Assembly: GCA_946803715.1 (NCBI GenBank)
Contig: CAMPET010000142.1
Coordinates: 39,901 to 103,900 of the forward strand
DNA from: Beroe ovata
Lineage: Eukaryota > Ctenophora > Nuda > Beroida > Beroidae
Direction: 5' to 3'
DNA: 64,000 nucleotides
Below, piece after piece: positions 22,761 through 50,345 of the stretch (position 1 is its first letter; every line of letters begins with the position of its first letter). A model generated the notes under the pieces. The model did not search any database and was not told where the DNA came from. It worked only from the letters and a program-made list of their open reading frames with translations. Both the position numbers and the translations under genes were made by a program.

Positions 22761-23376
22761 AAGTTTTAACTATAGGATTAATAAATCACTCTACAATGTG
22801 GCTTCAACTTATTTATTCATGAAATCTAGTTTGTGATGGGTGAACTAATTCTTAAGGGGGACGTTTGTTATAAGCATTTTATCTACCTCCCTAAGCCAAA
22901 CAGAACCATTCATTTATTTTCAATGTATTGCATGGCTTGTAAAGATTCAGGAGATCAAATCAAATTTGAATAATACTTAAAGTAAATTTAAATAATGCTT
23001 AAAGTAAATTTAAAAAATACTTTCAAGGTCAAAGATATTGCCATGCAGTTTCATTTCAAGACATGTAAGAACACATTGAATACTGTAAATTTAGATATTG
23101 ATACAGCTTACAGCTAAGCTTAAGATTATGTACATGCTTTTGATGGAAGGCGAAGCAAGCGAAGGCGCACGCACGGGATCGAACCACCAGCCAAGTTCGA
23201 ATTTGTCAGTTTTAATTTTGTGATTTTTGGTTTGTCATCGCGTTGTGAGCTGAGCTTCATCGAAGGCCGAAGCATGTTTTAATTTTGGCCTTTGATGAAG
23301 GCGCGCTCGCCGCGTGCGAGAAATTCTTAATTCAGGGTAACATCATGTCACTGTCAGTTTTCCCTGCGTTTTTATC

Positions 23377-23486
23377 TTGCCGGATGTTATCTGTCCACTG
23401 TTTCTTGCGCGCGGCGCGCGCGCCTTCATCGAAGGCCGAAACATGAAGGCGCGCGCAAGAAACAGTGGACAGATAACATCCGGCAA
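23377..23486. mobile_element. Palindromic MITE, copy c
   Basis: 110 bases, TTGCCGGATGTTATCTG...CAGATAACATCCGGCAA, with arms of about 45 bases around a GCGCGC-rich core. It is flanked by TTTTTATC on both sides (23369-23376, 23487-23494), an 8-base target duplication. The corresponding place in copy 1 (about 21661-21672) has one TTTTTATC and no element. Confidence 0.82.
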
Positions 23487-23573
23487 TTTTTATCATTATG
23501 TGGACGCGTCATTCATATGAATCATTCATGTGCAGTCATGTATGCGCGTTTCCGCGCGCGCGCCTGTTCCTGT

Positions 23574-23813
23574 GCGGCGCTGTATATATTCCAATATTCC
23601 GCGCGCGCTGTGCCTCTTCGTGGTCACGTCTATTTACGACTTTTTGGACGCGGATCACCGAGTAAATAATAAAGGGCGCGCGAGCAACGTGCGCGCACGT
23701 TGCTCGCGCGCCCTTTATTATTTACTCGGTGATCCGCGTCCAAAAAGTCGTAAATAGACGTGACCACGAAGAGGCACAGCGCGCGCGGAATATTGGAATA
23801 TATACAGCGCCGC
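23574..23813. repeat. Perfect-looking 240-base palindrome ending at an N
   Basis: Bases 23574-23693 and 23694-23813 are reverse complements with no spacer, centred on GTGCGCGCAC. The right arm ends exactly where a single N stands at 23814. Copy 1 of the duplication has only the left-arm sequence. This may be a hairpin sequencing or assembly artefact rather than genomic structure. Confidence 0.8.
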
Positions 23814-24354
23814 NTTATTTAGTATTTACGTGCGCCCGCGCCCCTATTCAAATTCTTTTCTGTGAACCGGGACATGAAACTTAATTACTTAAAGCTGCGC
23901 TCGTGAAGCCACGCGATGCGGCACTGGCTGATTGTGGACCTGGTTTGGCCAATGGCCATGGCCTTGAGTCACCCAGCGGCGCGGCAGAAAAGAGCAGATC
24001 ACACTCAGTCTCACACTCATACTCATAGATGATCATGAAGTTTGGCAAGCTTTAATATAAAAGTTATGAAGCACGATCCCATTGTTATTGTTAATGTTTT
24101 AAATTTATTTCAGGATAAAGATTATTCATCATTTCATCACAATCACATTATTCAATTTCATCACAATCATTATTCAATTTCATCACAATGATTCACGCAG
24201 CTCGTTTCGAAATCGAAGTACAAATTCACGAGACCAGTGCAGAGTCAAGCGACGATTATATTCATCGCGATAATGATAATGGATCAGTATCAGACAATTC
24301 CCGTTTTCTGGTTCGCCACCATGACCATGAGTAAGTCAAGTTCAACCGACGTCC

Positions 24355-24389
24355 GACATATTATGATTGACAGTCAATCATAATATGTC
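24355..24389. repeat. Short perfect inverted repeat
   Basis: GACATATTATGATTGAC and its reverse complement flank a single A. It lies just beyond the UBAC1 stop codon, in its 3' flank. It could form a 17-bp hairpin in the transcript; no known terminator class is implied. Confidence 0.75.
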
Positions 24390-24422
24390 AGTTAAACTTG
24401 TTAACTATTTCGAGGGCGACCT

Positions 24423-26127
24423 TCACGATTGAGAAGAATACTTCTGAATGGCTTTGCTGAGCTGGAAAAGAATTGGACCTATCTCGGGGTCATCGCTGAA
24501 GTCGGCCACCGATGCTTTCTTATCTTCAAGGTCCCTCATTGCATCGAGAAACTTGGGCGTGAGGAGTGCCTTCTGTATCTCGCTTCTCTCCATGACGAGT
24601 TTGTAGAGCGGGTGATCACGTGGTAAGGGCGTGTACATCTCGTTAGAGGCACTGTCTACCTCCTGCCTGTCACCTAAGGGTGGACTAGGAGTAGATCTAC
24701 ACTCTACAGTCTACACTACCCTACACTATCAGTATCAGCAGATACTGAATATTATCACTCAAATCACGCAAAGGATCACACTCATGCCATGTCACCTTGA
24801 CATTGACCAACCCACCTAGGAGGAAACTGCACGCTTCCTGCTGATTATTCCGCGTAGTTTCGAGCGCTGCCAGAACCTCTGCCTCTGGGAAGCCCATTTC
24901 CACAAGATTTTTCACAGCATCAGCATCAGGCTTGAAAACACCCCGCCGTCTCCTGGGGCGGCCAGGGCCGCGTGATGCGCTGGATGAGTTGAGGTGGTGA
25001 CCCGCTAACAGCCACTCAATAGCTGAGTTCAGACTGTAGTTGTTCGTGACAAGGGCTGTCTTCGCTTGTTCGTCTGTGAAGCCGAGGTCGACTATCTGCT
25101 TGACATCATCTTCATTGAACATAACAACCGGGCTCTCTTCATTCAGTCTGGAGGCGAAGCCGTAAAATTGTCAAGATCTGGTGACAAAAACACTGATTAT
25201 CTGTATCAGTGTAGATAAGAGATACGCAATAGCAAACTATGCAATAGTTGTTACCTGTCATATTGTAACATCTCGGCACAATCCACGAGCGTAACAAATA
25301 TACGAGTGAGAAGGGCGTGAGCCACGTTGTTTGTCTCCGATGTTTTCTCCGTGACACCAGATTTCTCAGAGTTGTCGACCTCAGGGAGTGAGCTCATTAC
25401 CTCCTCCAACAGGTAGTCAGGTATCTGGGACGGTAGTTATTATAATCAGAAATCTGGTAGTCCAATCGGAGAGTCGAAATATCCTGATCCTCTCGATGGG
25501 TATTTTCAGTTGATGATTGATTCCCTCGTTAATGATAATTGATCCTCCATCAGAAGAGGTGTGCTACAAGTACAGTTCGGATTACATCTACTATACCTCG
25601 GGTACTGGGTTATCTTTCTCAGCGGCATCACTGGGCTCCTTCAGTCTCCGGTTTATCAGGATCAACTCATCTCTTTCCTTTATACACTCCTCCTGAAGCG
25701 TCTTCTCTCCATCTAGTGTACGACCTAAAACATCGCATTGAGACATCATCTGTCATGTGATGCGCTATGTTTCAACATAATGGCAGTGGTGACAGCAGAA
25801 TATGAGAGATAATGATATTGATGAGTGGTTCAGCCAAAATATGATGTCAGCATAGACTCTATGCCCTCTATGATAGAGGGCGTGTGGCGCAACAAGAATG
25901 ACACAGAATCATTGAAAAGTGAAGAAGATAATGAGGTCTCAACTCTCAAGCAACAAGGTCACAACACCCTACATACCCGTGATGTGTATGAGACGAGTGC
26001 TATCCACAGTTTGTGGTGTGTCCAACTTGTGAAGGACCAGCTGGTGCAGGACAGATATGAGGGAGGTGTGGTCAAGCTCCTCCTTAACCTGGCAACCGTC
26101 CAAACTGTTAACTGTCACGTGGACCAT
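24423..26127 (-). CDS. UBAC1: UBAC1/KPC2-like UBL-UBA ubiquitin ligase adaptor
   Basis: Five exons join in phase: 26127-25977, 25724-25597, 25424-25255, 25147-24816 and 24673-24423, giving 343 residues. An N-terminal ubiquitin-like region starts MVHVTVNSLDG. Two UBA domains follow (IVDLGFTDEQAKTALVTNN...AIEWLL and NLVEMGFPEAEVLAAL...ACSFLLGD) and then a C-terminal STI1-like domain (HPLYKLVMERSEIQKALL, DDPEIGPILFQLSKAIQ). Order and spacing match human UBAC1, the KPC2 subunit of the KPC complex that ubiquitinates p27. The start codon is chosen because an in-frame stop precedes it and the UBL begins at once. A polypyrimidine CTCGCAG lies about 38 bases upstream. Confidence 0.9.
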
Positions 26128-26603
26128 GCTGCGCCGCGCACGCTTTACTTCTCTAACCAGCTCTCAATCTGCGAGGGGTAGGAGGGTGTGATAGGAATAT
26201 GGTTGTCTGTTAGTCAGTACATATAGTGATGTGTGATGTGTAACACTAGTGTGTGTTGGGTTTATGGGCGTGGTCACTAAAGTCAAAGTACGTGACTACC
26301 TGTGATGGGGACCAATGGAGAATAAGAGTGGTAATTAGACCTCGAGTCCTGTTTCTCATATGCTTCAAGAGAGTGTTGGTGTTAGGGATATGAAGAAGCA
26401 TCTCAATCTCAGGTAATAAACTCGGTAGGTACATAACTTAAATCACGTCAAAATCACGTCAAAAGAGGCGATGAAGAAGAAGTGGCACGTCAATCTCAAA
26501 CTATGATATCTGAACTGAGTAACGATAGTCAATATATTCCGATAATAAATAAACAAAGCGATAATAAAAACGTCTCAAGAAAGCATAACACTCCGCAAAA
26601 CAT

Positions 26604-28340
26604 CTATTTCCCTTTTTCTTCTACTTCCTCACCCTCCTTAATTTCACCCGTCACTCCTTCTCTTTCCATTTTTTCACCTTCGTCATTTGATTGTTGCGTC
26701 ACCTTAGCAACATCCTGTCCCCCAGCTGCCCCTTTATCCCCCTTCTTCAGCGCACCCCTAATCCCAGCAATCAGCTGCAACAACAACCCCTGCTTCACAT
26801 CCGTCTCCTTTATTCTGACCAACTCCTGCGTAGTTAGACTAAAGAGTGACCCGTACACTATGGCTATCACAGTGCTCACTAGACACAACACGTTGAATGG
26901 CATACTAAAGTCCGGGGTCGGCAGGTAGACCAGGGGTGAGTCTGTGTAAACCCTGACAACCACATCATCACCACGTGATCTGAATGTGACGACCCCACTG
27001 GGGATGTTCCTACCGTGGTGGGCATCAGGTGGGTATTCGTTCCACCTCAGGAGAAGTGGGTCAAACTGTACACTGAATTTCACCACTGAGTTGGCTGGGA
27101 GTGAGAGAATAGTCTCGATTGTGTAGGGACTCGACCGGTCATTTCCCAGCTGTAACTTCAGATCATCAGGTACAATGTCCACTGGTGTCGGTGCGATTTG
27201 TTCCACTTTCAGTGTGTGAATGTATGTCCGTAAGTACCACGGTATGGTTTGTAGGTAGAGTACTTTAGTGGCCACGTGATCAGTGTTAGTCAAGATCGTC
27301 ACGAGATGCCCTGAACTACTGGAACTAACACGTGATATGTACGTGTGAGCTTGGATTGGTGGGCTCTGCTCTGGCACGTGGGATACTGTGTCACTTTTGT
27401 ATCGGAGAAAGATGTTCAAAATCTTGTGTTGGGAAATAGCACGCGCATCGAACAACAACTCCCTATCTGATATCGGGGTGTAATCTGGGGGAGAAATATC
27501 CATATTTTGGACTGGTTCCAGAGTCTTTACCCTGACCAGAGTGGAGCTGGACACTGGACACGAGTTAACCAGAGTCCTACCCAACATTGTCTTGAAACTC
27601 CAGTCTTTGCTCGGTAGTGAGAACACGAGTGATAGAGTGAGATTAATCTCCCATACCACGCCCACATCCTCCCTCTCCACCCTCCTCACGTGTACACCCA
27701 GCGAGTGGTAAGCGGTGTCATACAGTCTCCCTGCGTCTAGCAGGGACGCGAGACCCGACCTGCTGCCGCACGGGAGTAGTTTCAGCCAGGGGGTGAGGTT
27801 CTCTGTGCAGACCACCTCACAGGGCGACACACCGTACCTCATGAACCTGCTGTCGCCACCTGTACTTGTCAGACCGGTCGGTTTGAGGGAATGGGTGGGT
27901 GAGATCGTATCCTGGGATGATAGAGCTCCTAGAGACGCGCACGTGATACCAGACACCGAGTTCCGGACATGTTTCCACCTCGTCTCCACATCGTCCACCT
28001 CACCCCCAAACCACACGAGGAACTGTCCGCCAGGTGGGGCAGAGTGGGGGGAGTAGCCCCACAACCCATCCCTCCACATGCCCTGAGTGAGGGTCAGGTG
28101 GAGTTCCTCCACCTGGTAAGTGAGGAGAATTGTGACAAGGGAGCGGGGTAGCAGGTCAAAGTGCTGGCCGTTAACACGGTCTGATTGACTGGTGAAGCTG
28201 AAGAGAGTGTGGATCTTCGTGCCAGGCAGGGTTGTGATGTCGAGGTTCTCTGTGTATGTCTCGGAACAGAGGGTAGTTGATGCCAGCAGGACAAGGAGAA
28301 AGAGGGAGGGGAGGAGCAGAGGGTGTTCATTCCTTGACAT
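26604..28340 (-). CDS. PIGT: GPI transamidase subunit PIG-T
   Basis: Intronless, 578 residues, the same length as the human protein. A signal peptide (LLLPSLFLLVLLASTTLCSE) precedes a large lumenal domain with GPI16/PIG-T features: PRSLVTILLTYQVEELHLTLTQG, MWRDGLWGY and an Asn-x-Ser/Thr site near TENLTPWLKLLPCG. A single transmembrane segment (about 510-535, FNVLCLVSTVIAIVYGSLFSL) is followed by a cytosolic acidic-lysine tail. PIG-T is the core scaffold of the ER GPI transamidase and links to the catalytic PIG-K by a disulfide. The ATG follows an AGTTTAG acceptor-like site by three bases. UBAC1 starts 477 bases downstream. Confidence 0.92.
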   Translation of the reverse strand: MSRNEHPLLLPSLFLLVLLASTTLCSETYTENLDITTLPGTKIHTLFSFTSQSDRVNGQHFDLLPRSLVTILLTYQVEELHLTLTQGMWRDGLWGYSPHSAPPGGQFLVWFGGEVDDVETRWKHVRNSVSGITCASLGALSSQDTISPTHSLKPTGLTSTGGDSRFMRYGVSPCEVVCTENLTPWLKLLPCGSRSGLASLLDAGRLYDTAYHSLGVHVRRVEREDVGVVWEINLTLSLVFSLPSKDWSFKTMLGRTLVNSCPVSSSTLVRVKTLEPVQNMDISPPDYTPISDRELLFDARAISQHKILNIFLRYKSDTVSHVPEQSPPIQAHTYISRVSSSSSGHLVTILTNTDHVATKVLYLQTIPWYLRTYIHTLKVEQIAPTPVDIVPDDLKLQLGNDRSSPYTIETILSLPANSVVKFSVQFDPLLLRWNEYPPDAHHGRNIPSGVVTFRSRGDDVVVRVYTDSPLVYLPTPDFSMPFNVLCLVSTVIAIVYGSLFSLTTQELVRIKETDVKQGLLLQLIAGIRGALKKGDKGAAGGQDVAKVTQQSNDEGEKMEREGVTGEIKEGEEVEEKGK

Positions 28341-28631
28341 GACCTAAACTGGGGGGTTCATCAGTTAAATTGGTCAATTGGATAAAGGTCATGGAATGGA
28401 TAAGGAATTAGAGAAGTGTCAAAAAGAAAGGGTGGTGATCAGTAAAAAGAAACTATATCAGTACCACAAGATCAAATTCAAACGTAATTTCAAACTTAAC
28501 GCACAAATCCAACAAACATACTTACATTGTTTTACGACGAAATGATCAAAGTCAAACACACAAATTGAAAGTCAAAACATACAGTTGTCCGTAAGTTCCA
28601 GCCATAACATAGAAATGTCTACAAAGAATGT

Positions 28632-45188
<16,557 letters not shown>

Positions 45189-45589
45189 TGGCTGGTGATA
45201 AAAGTGCAAAATCAAATACAATAATTGTATAGCTATGAGTCATAGCCATACGGCATTGGCTGGTGATATGAGTGCAAAATCAAATGCAATACCTACCTAA
45301 TTGTATAATGTATAGCTATGAGAGAAAGAGGCGACTATATATGAACCAATCGAAGCAAGGATACACTAGGATACAGAATTATGTTTTCAATTCAAATCTA
45401 TTTTTATACAGCACTCACTTTGTAAAAATTAAACCTGCATCGAGTAGGTTCTGGGCTCTGGCATCCATAAAACACATAACTGTTGCCTAAGTATACTAAA
45501 AATCGCTATGTCATGTCCCACATGTCTAAATACCCAAATGCAGTACTTTATCTAGAATTTATAATAACACAGGAGCGCTCGACAGTTTT

Positions 45590-47890
45590 TCAGTCATTAT
45601 CCTTCACGTTATCCTCTGCTTTACGTAACATCTCGTCCCACACAACAAACTGCTCGGATAGTGTAGCGAGTATGCTGTTCCACTTGTCCACCAACTCATT
45701 GATTTCTTTGTTCACTTCCTGGAAACGGGAGTTATTATGAACTGGTACATGTGACACATGTCTTGATATGGACACATGTCGTGATACGGACACATGTCTT
45801 GATACAGACACATGTCTTGATACGGACACATGTCTTGATACGGACATAAGTCTTGATACAGACACATGTCTTGATACGGACACATGTCTTGATACAGACA
45901 CATGTCTTGATACGGACACATGTCTTGATACGGACACATGTCTTGATACGGACACATGTCTTGATACGGACACATGTCTTGATACAGACACATGTCTTGA
46001 TACGGACACATGTCTTGATACAGACACATGTCTTGATACGGACACATGTCTTAATACGGACACATGTTTTCTATCCGACCTCTCCGAGAGTGAAAATAAC
46101 GTGATAATATTCTAGAATGTTGGAAGGTAGTTAACTTTAGGCAGGTTTACCTCCCCGCTTTCATCAAGCTGCAAGCATTTCAGAGTGAGTGGGTTCATCT
46201 TCCTCTCCAGCTCTGGGAGATTCTTGAGGTTATTTCCACTCACCACATCCTTCATATCTTGTACCTGTTGTGCGAGTTCTGCAGCTTTCTGGGGGAGGAA
46301 TGATTTCAGTATATGATATAGATTACGGGAATGTAGATGATAAACAGTATTTTATATCTTGTTATAACAACAATATGTGACGCTGTTTTAAAGCTATTTA
46401 ATATTTCTTTCCACGCTTGTGACCTTATCTTCACCGCCAAATAGTCGACTCTCATAGTGAGAGGGAGTAGCTCTGACAAGAATGCGTCTTCCTGCCGCGG
46501 TCTTGACGATGACATCTGTAGCTGTTGCTTCAAAAAATAAAAGCTGATAATATGCTCCATGGAAATGCAAATTCAAAGAGTCGTTATGAAATATCAAGAG
46601 GATATTCACTACTAAGTTTGAGCAACAAAGCAACAATATGGAGATGAAGCATCAAGGATGAGCACCATTTATTCGGAATGCTAATGAGTCGAATGTTCTC
46701 TGATGGAGACACAATTGCCCTGCCCGGTTAGTCACGCGTAGCTATCACATAAAACTGTGTGACATAGCTGTTAGACTAACGGATCCACCGGCAATCTATA
46801 ATTGGCAATAGGACTCGTTTCGATTAGCTCCACATACCAACTCAATGGGACGCTGGCAGTGGGTCACCTCATCATGGCAGAGGGAAGATACATTCTCAGT
46901 GGAGGTGCCTCCATATGCAACATCAACATCCTGGGGGCTAGCTTCATCATCCATGTGAACTTCCGGCATATAGGAATCCCAGGCAGTGTCGTTATGAACA
47001 GTAGGATCAGGAAAAAGTGGGGTAAAGAAATCAAAGTAGCTCTGAAGAAGGACAGGCTCCTCTAAAAGGAACATTTCCGGTTAAATCAAGGTGCTGGAAG
47101 GAGGATGCAGAGTTACGTTCAACGACGTGGAGAAAGAGGTAACTTTCCCTCACAGAGTTTCCACTGAAGATGCAACAGAGATAATGGTATCAACGAAGAA
47201 AGGATTCGAGTGGGGACAGGTCCCTGGTGACGAATGACCCGAGTCTACTACCGTGCCCACAACAGAGCCCTTCAACTCGGTCTGAGTCTTCAAGTGAGCC
47301 TACGACAAGGCCCCTAGCCAACTACAGAGATTGTCCCAACTCGGCGGAGGGTGTAATCACCCGGTTACTTGTGAAATGAATCTGTATGGAATTATTTCTT
47401 ATTCTATTAATTAAGCATACTAGTGGCGCAATCTTTAGTTTAATTTCTCAACAAAGCCAAACCCTCAACACAATTTGGTGAATGTATAAGACTTGAACAT
47501 TTCCCAACCTGTAAGCGGGTAGAGCTATCCACCACGTATTCCTGCTTTATGAAGTTCGACGGATCATATCTCATTATGAAGCTAGGATCCGTATACGAGT
47601 CAAGCTCATCCAGACGCTTCAGCAAAGCAAGTGTTTTAGGATGCTTCCCAAGCATCTTATCAACCTGATATAGGTTAGTGAAGTGGTAGCAAATTAGATC
47701 TTAGCAAAAACTCTGTATAGTAATTAAGAATTGAATCACTAGGTAATACTTGAATACCTACTTTAGTATTGATCTCTGAAAGTGACCTAGAAACTTCTTT
47801 GTCAACTGTCTTTGTACCCACAATTTGCTCCAAGGTGGCCAGCCTTTCTTCCAGCATGACAATATCTGGCATAGAAACAGACATTCCCAC
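45590..47890 (-). CDS. DCTN3: Dynactin subunit 3 (p24)
   Basis: Five exons join in frame: 47890-47762, 47664-47509, 46515-46435, 46288-46151 and 45718-45590, giving 210 residues (human 186). The helical, coiled-coil protein starts MGMSVSMPDIVMLEERLATLEQ and includes LLKRLDELDSYTDPSFIMR (compare the DLIKYLDPEYIDR region of p24). The conserved C-terminal segment is VDKWNSILATLSEQFVVWDEML. p24 belongs to the dynactin shoulder together with dynamitin and p150, a cofactor of cytoplasmic dynein. The third exon is short (81 bases) and its donor is GCG|GTGAAG. The intron between exons 4 and 5 carries the 18-base minisatellite. PI4KA begins 402 bases downstream in the same orientation. Confidence 0.82.
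45755..46072. repeat. 18-base minisatellite, about 17 units
   Basis: Unit GACACATGTCTTGATACG, with the variant ACAGACACATGTCTTGAT. Because 18 is a multiple of three and the unit lacks stops in several frames, long open frames appear on both strands (DTCLDT, RHVSVS, PYQDMC repeats). It lies in the last intron of DCTN3. Confidence 0.92.
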
Positions 47891-48161
47891 TGGCTACTTA
47901 TAGGTATCGATGCTTTAGTTAATTAAGTTCAGTGGTTAGTTCAGTTACATAGTTCTTTATACAATAATACAGTAAGATATAGCCACCAAGAACTAAGTTA
48001 CTATGAAGTGTGCAGTGCTGTAACACTATTAAAAACAACAAATACAGATTTACAATAACTGTAACACAATTCAAATACCTTAAACTCAATTATCATTCTT
48101 TCGACTCGATCTGAATTATACACAGCCAATAATATTCATAGCAAGAGTGTTTCCCATCGAG

Positions 48162-49664
48162 CTAAACATAGATGCATATATTTTCGGCATTTTGTAAACC
48201 AACGGATTCAATAAAAAGTGGTAAAACTTTCTCATAGCCATCTACCAAAGAAATCTTTTTATAAACGCTATAGAGGCAAACTCTGTTGTCATATACAACT
48301 TTCATAGCGTTTAAATCCTCATCTCTTATCATCAATTCATTGGAGTTGCCTCCATCAAATACACAATACTTCGTTTCATTTAGTTTATCCAAGCATTGGC
48401 TTATGGGATGCCATGTGTATGATTTTGGACACAACAAGTACGACGGCGAGAATTTGCTTTTGTATCTCATTTTCGGATTTGAGTGAATATAGAACCCCAT
48501 GTAATACCACCTTAATGAAGGGTTTTTGGCATGGAGCTGCTGTGTGAGATGAATCTCATAAAGTGCTGACAATGTTCCAAATGATAGAGCTGCATAATCT
48601 GGATCATAGAAAAAGTAAACAGAAGAAACACACCATGGCAAAATATCAAGAACACCTACTGCAACCAATTTTCCATCAATGTAGTACTGTTGATGAAACC
48701 CACCTTGGGAGCCCCCACTGATCTGTGTGAAAGGTGGAGAACATAGAAACCTTGTAAAAGCTTTTTCATGACATTTCTTCTCATCATCTCCATGGATCTT
48801 CATTTGGTACTTCTTGTAAACTTGGTGAGATGCTGCAAATGTCTTATTAAACTCGCTATCAGGAGTTTCCTTGTCAATAGGAACGAGTCGTATTTTGATC
48901 CTTGCACTCTTTTCAGATCTAGTAAACCTGAGGTGAAGTTTTTGAATTGAAGTTGATTGATAATAAACCCAAATTGCTACAGAATTATGCACCGAAATTG
49001 GAGTTACTTACCAATCAGAAAGTGATGGGGGCTCTTTCTGAATGCCTAGATGTCTAGTATCCAAGTCTTCCCACGGGATTTTCTTATATTCTGCAATCTT
49101 TTTCAGTTTTCTTAGCCTTCTAAAATCTCTCTTCTTTTTGGAGTCTCTAAGCTGCAACGCAGTTTTAAATCCAGGTTCAGCTGTTCTTGATGTATTTGAG
49201 GAAACCATTTCAGCAGTTGCCTTGTTTCTAGAGTCAGATACAGATGGCTGCTGATCATTCAATATAATCTTTATAGCATGCTTTTTTGGCTCAATTATGC
49301 AGGGACCTGGCATTTCTTCATCATTTCTCACTGAATTCCATTTTATTGATGGTAATGAACCATTCTGAGAATTTTCAATAAAGTTGATGAAGTTCTTCAA
49401 TATCTTCCTTTGACTCCTTGAAAGTGTAAAAGTGGCTGCATCACATTTTATGGTATATTGAGGGCAACATGTCTTGTTCATTGCTGGTTTATAAAGATAC
49501 TTACCTGAACGCCTCCAGCCCATATCAATTAAGGCGTTATATCTTTTGCATGAAGTGAAATCTATAAGTAACCCTGTTGAAATGGATGATTCTTCTTCAC
49601 CGCAATAGCCACAAGGATGCCCATCATCTTCACCACACCAGTAACCAAGTGTATCAAATGCCAT
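48162..49664 (-). CDS. ATE1: Arginyl-tRNA--protein transferase 1
   Basis: Two exons, 49664-49012 and 48927-48162, join through a split Trp codon (phase 2) to give 472 residues. The N-terminal ATE domain is unmistakable: CGYCGEEES, DFTSCKRYNALIDMGWRRSGKYLYKP and TCCPQYTIKCDA, with the cysteines that bind the N-terminal metal or heme. The C-terminal domain has FHQQYYIDGKLVAVGVLDILPWCVSSVYFFYDPDY and WYYMGFYIHSNPKMRYK. The enzyme transfers arginine to N-terminal Asp, Glu or oxidised Cys and marks substrates for the N-degron pathway. The start is 3 bases after a TTGGTTAG acceptor-like site. DCTN3 begins 272 bases downstream. Confidence 0.95.
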
Positions 49665-49869
49665 TTCCTAACCAAGTGAAAACAAGTCCATTCTATTGTA
49701 TATTTGGCTTTTAATATGAGAGTTTGCATCCATGAAAATAGATTTTAAAGTCAAGCACATATAATTTTCAATGTATAGAAAATGGTGCTATTGCCACATT
49801 AACTCAAGTAGACCTATGTGGATTGTTGAGTGATGATATAGTCAGTAATCCCCCAGTTTGATTTGCCAT

Positions 49870-50345
49870 CTATATTATAATTTGGTTGTTTGTTTGTCTT
49901 TATTTATTTCTGTATGTCCGTCACTAAATGCACGTGCTGATTTTGAAGTTAAAGTGCGCGTTGCCATGGATACGTGCTACTACTGTAATAGTGAAGTGGG
50001 AGCTCATTTATGATGATGGTGCCCTGATAACGTTTTAGTTTTCGTTGATGGGATGAATGCAAGTAGGTTCTGATTCGAGCAACGGTCAAATTCCTCTTGA
50101 GTTGACAGTTGTTGCTTTTGCTCTGCAGTTATTCTTTTCGACTCATGGTGAAATACGATGCTATTTTCGGTAACAATACACTATGCAAATTGAAACGATT
50201 AACGGAAGCACCATTTTCTGTGCTTATTCGAAGAAATGGGTGAATTGTGACCAAGTGCTCCTTCATCAAATCAGTGGTTCAAATAAGTAGGTTGGATTTT
50301 GATCACAGGTCATGTTATTGTTAAGCTGTCGTTCTGAAGTAACGT
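49870..50345 (-). repeat. Dispersed repeat, copy B
   Basis: Reverse-complement relative of 39090-39575, ending at the N gap. It retains the CCATGGCAACG, GAAAATGGTGCTT and CAAATAAGTACGTTGG-like blocks without the internal palindrome of copy A. It occupies most of the space between ATE1 and the gap. Confidence 0.75.

Larger units (their letters stand above)
21131..24305. repeat. Tandem duplication of about 1.55 kb, joined at an N
   Basis: Copy 1 (21131-22682) and copy 2 (22684-24305) are collinear and highly similar; each begins in the first codons of TTC5 and ends at ...GATAATGGATCA. The single N at 22683 is exactly at the junction. The copies differ by small indels and by presence or absence of palindromic insertions, the pattern expected of two alleles placed in tandem by assembly, though a real segmental duplication cannot be excluded. 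Apart from TTC5 codons, no gene is present; small ORFs come from GC-rich palindromes. Confidence 0.85.

Noticed and set aside
23530-23757. 75-residue ORF
   Set aside because: Lies inside the 240-base palindrome adjoining an N; not credible as a gene.
26482-26928. 148-residue plus-strand ORF over the PIG-T 3' end
   Set aside because: Antisense to the acidic-lysine tail and transmembrane segment of PIG-T; low-complexity Ser/Pro composition.
45590-46115. Long repeat-protein ORFs (DTCLDT on +, RHVSVS and PYQDMC on -) or a CRISPR-like array
   Set aside because: They arise from one 18-base minisatellite whose length is a multiple of three; there are no spacers and the region is a DCTN3 intron.
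46802-47065. 87-residue plus ORF in the DCTN3 intron
   Set aside because: No family match, no promoter or splice support; overlaps an equally long antisense ORF, as expected by chance.
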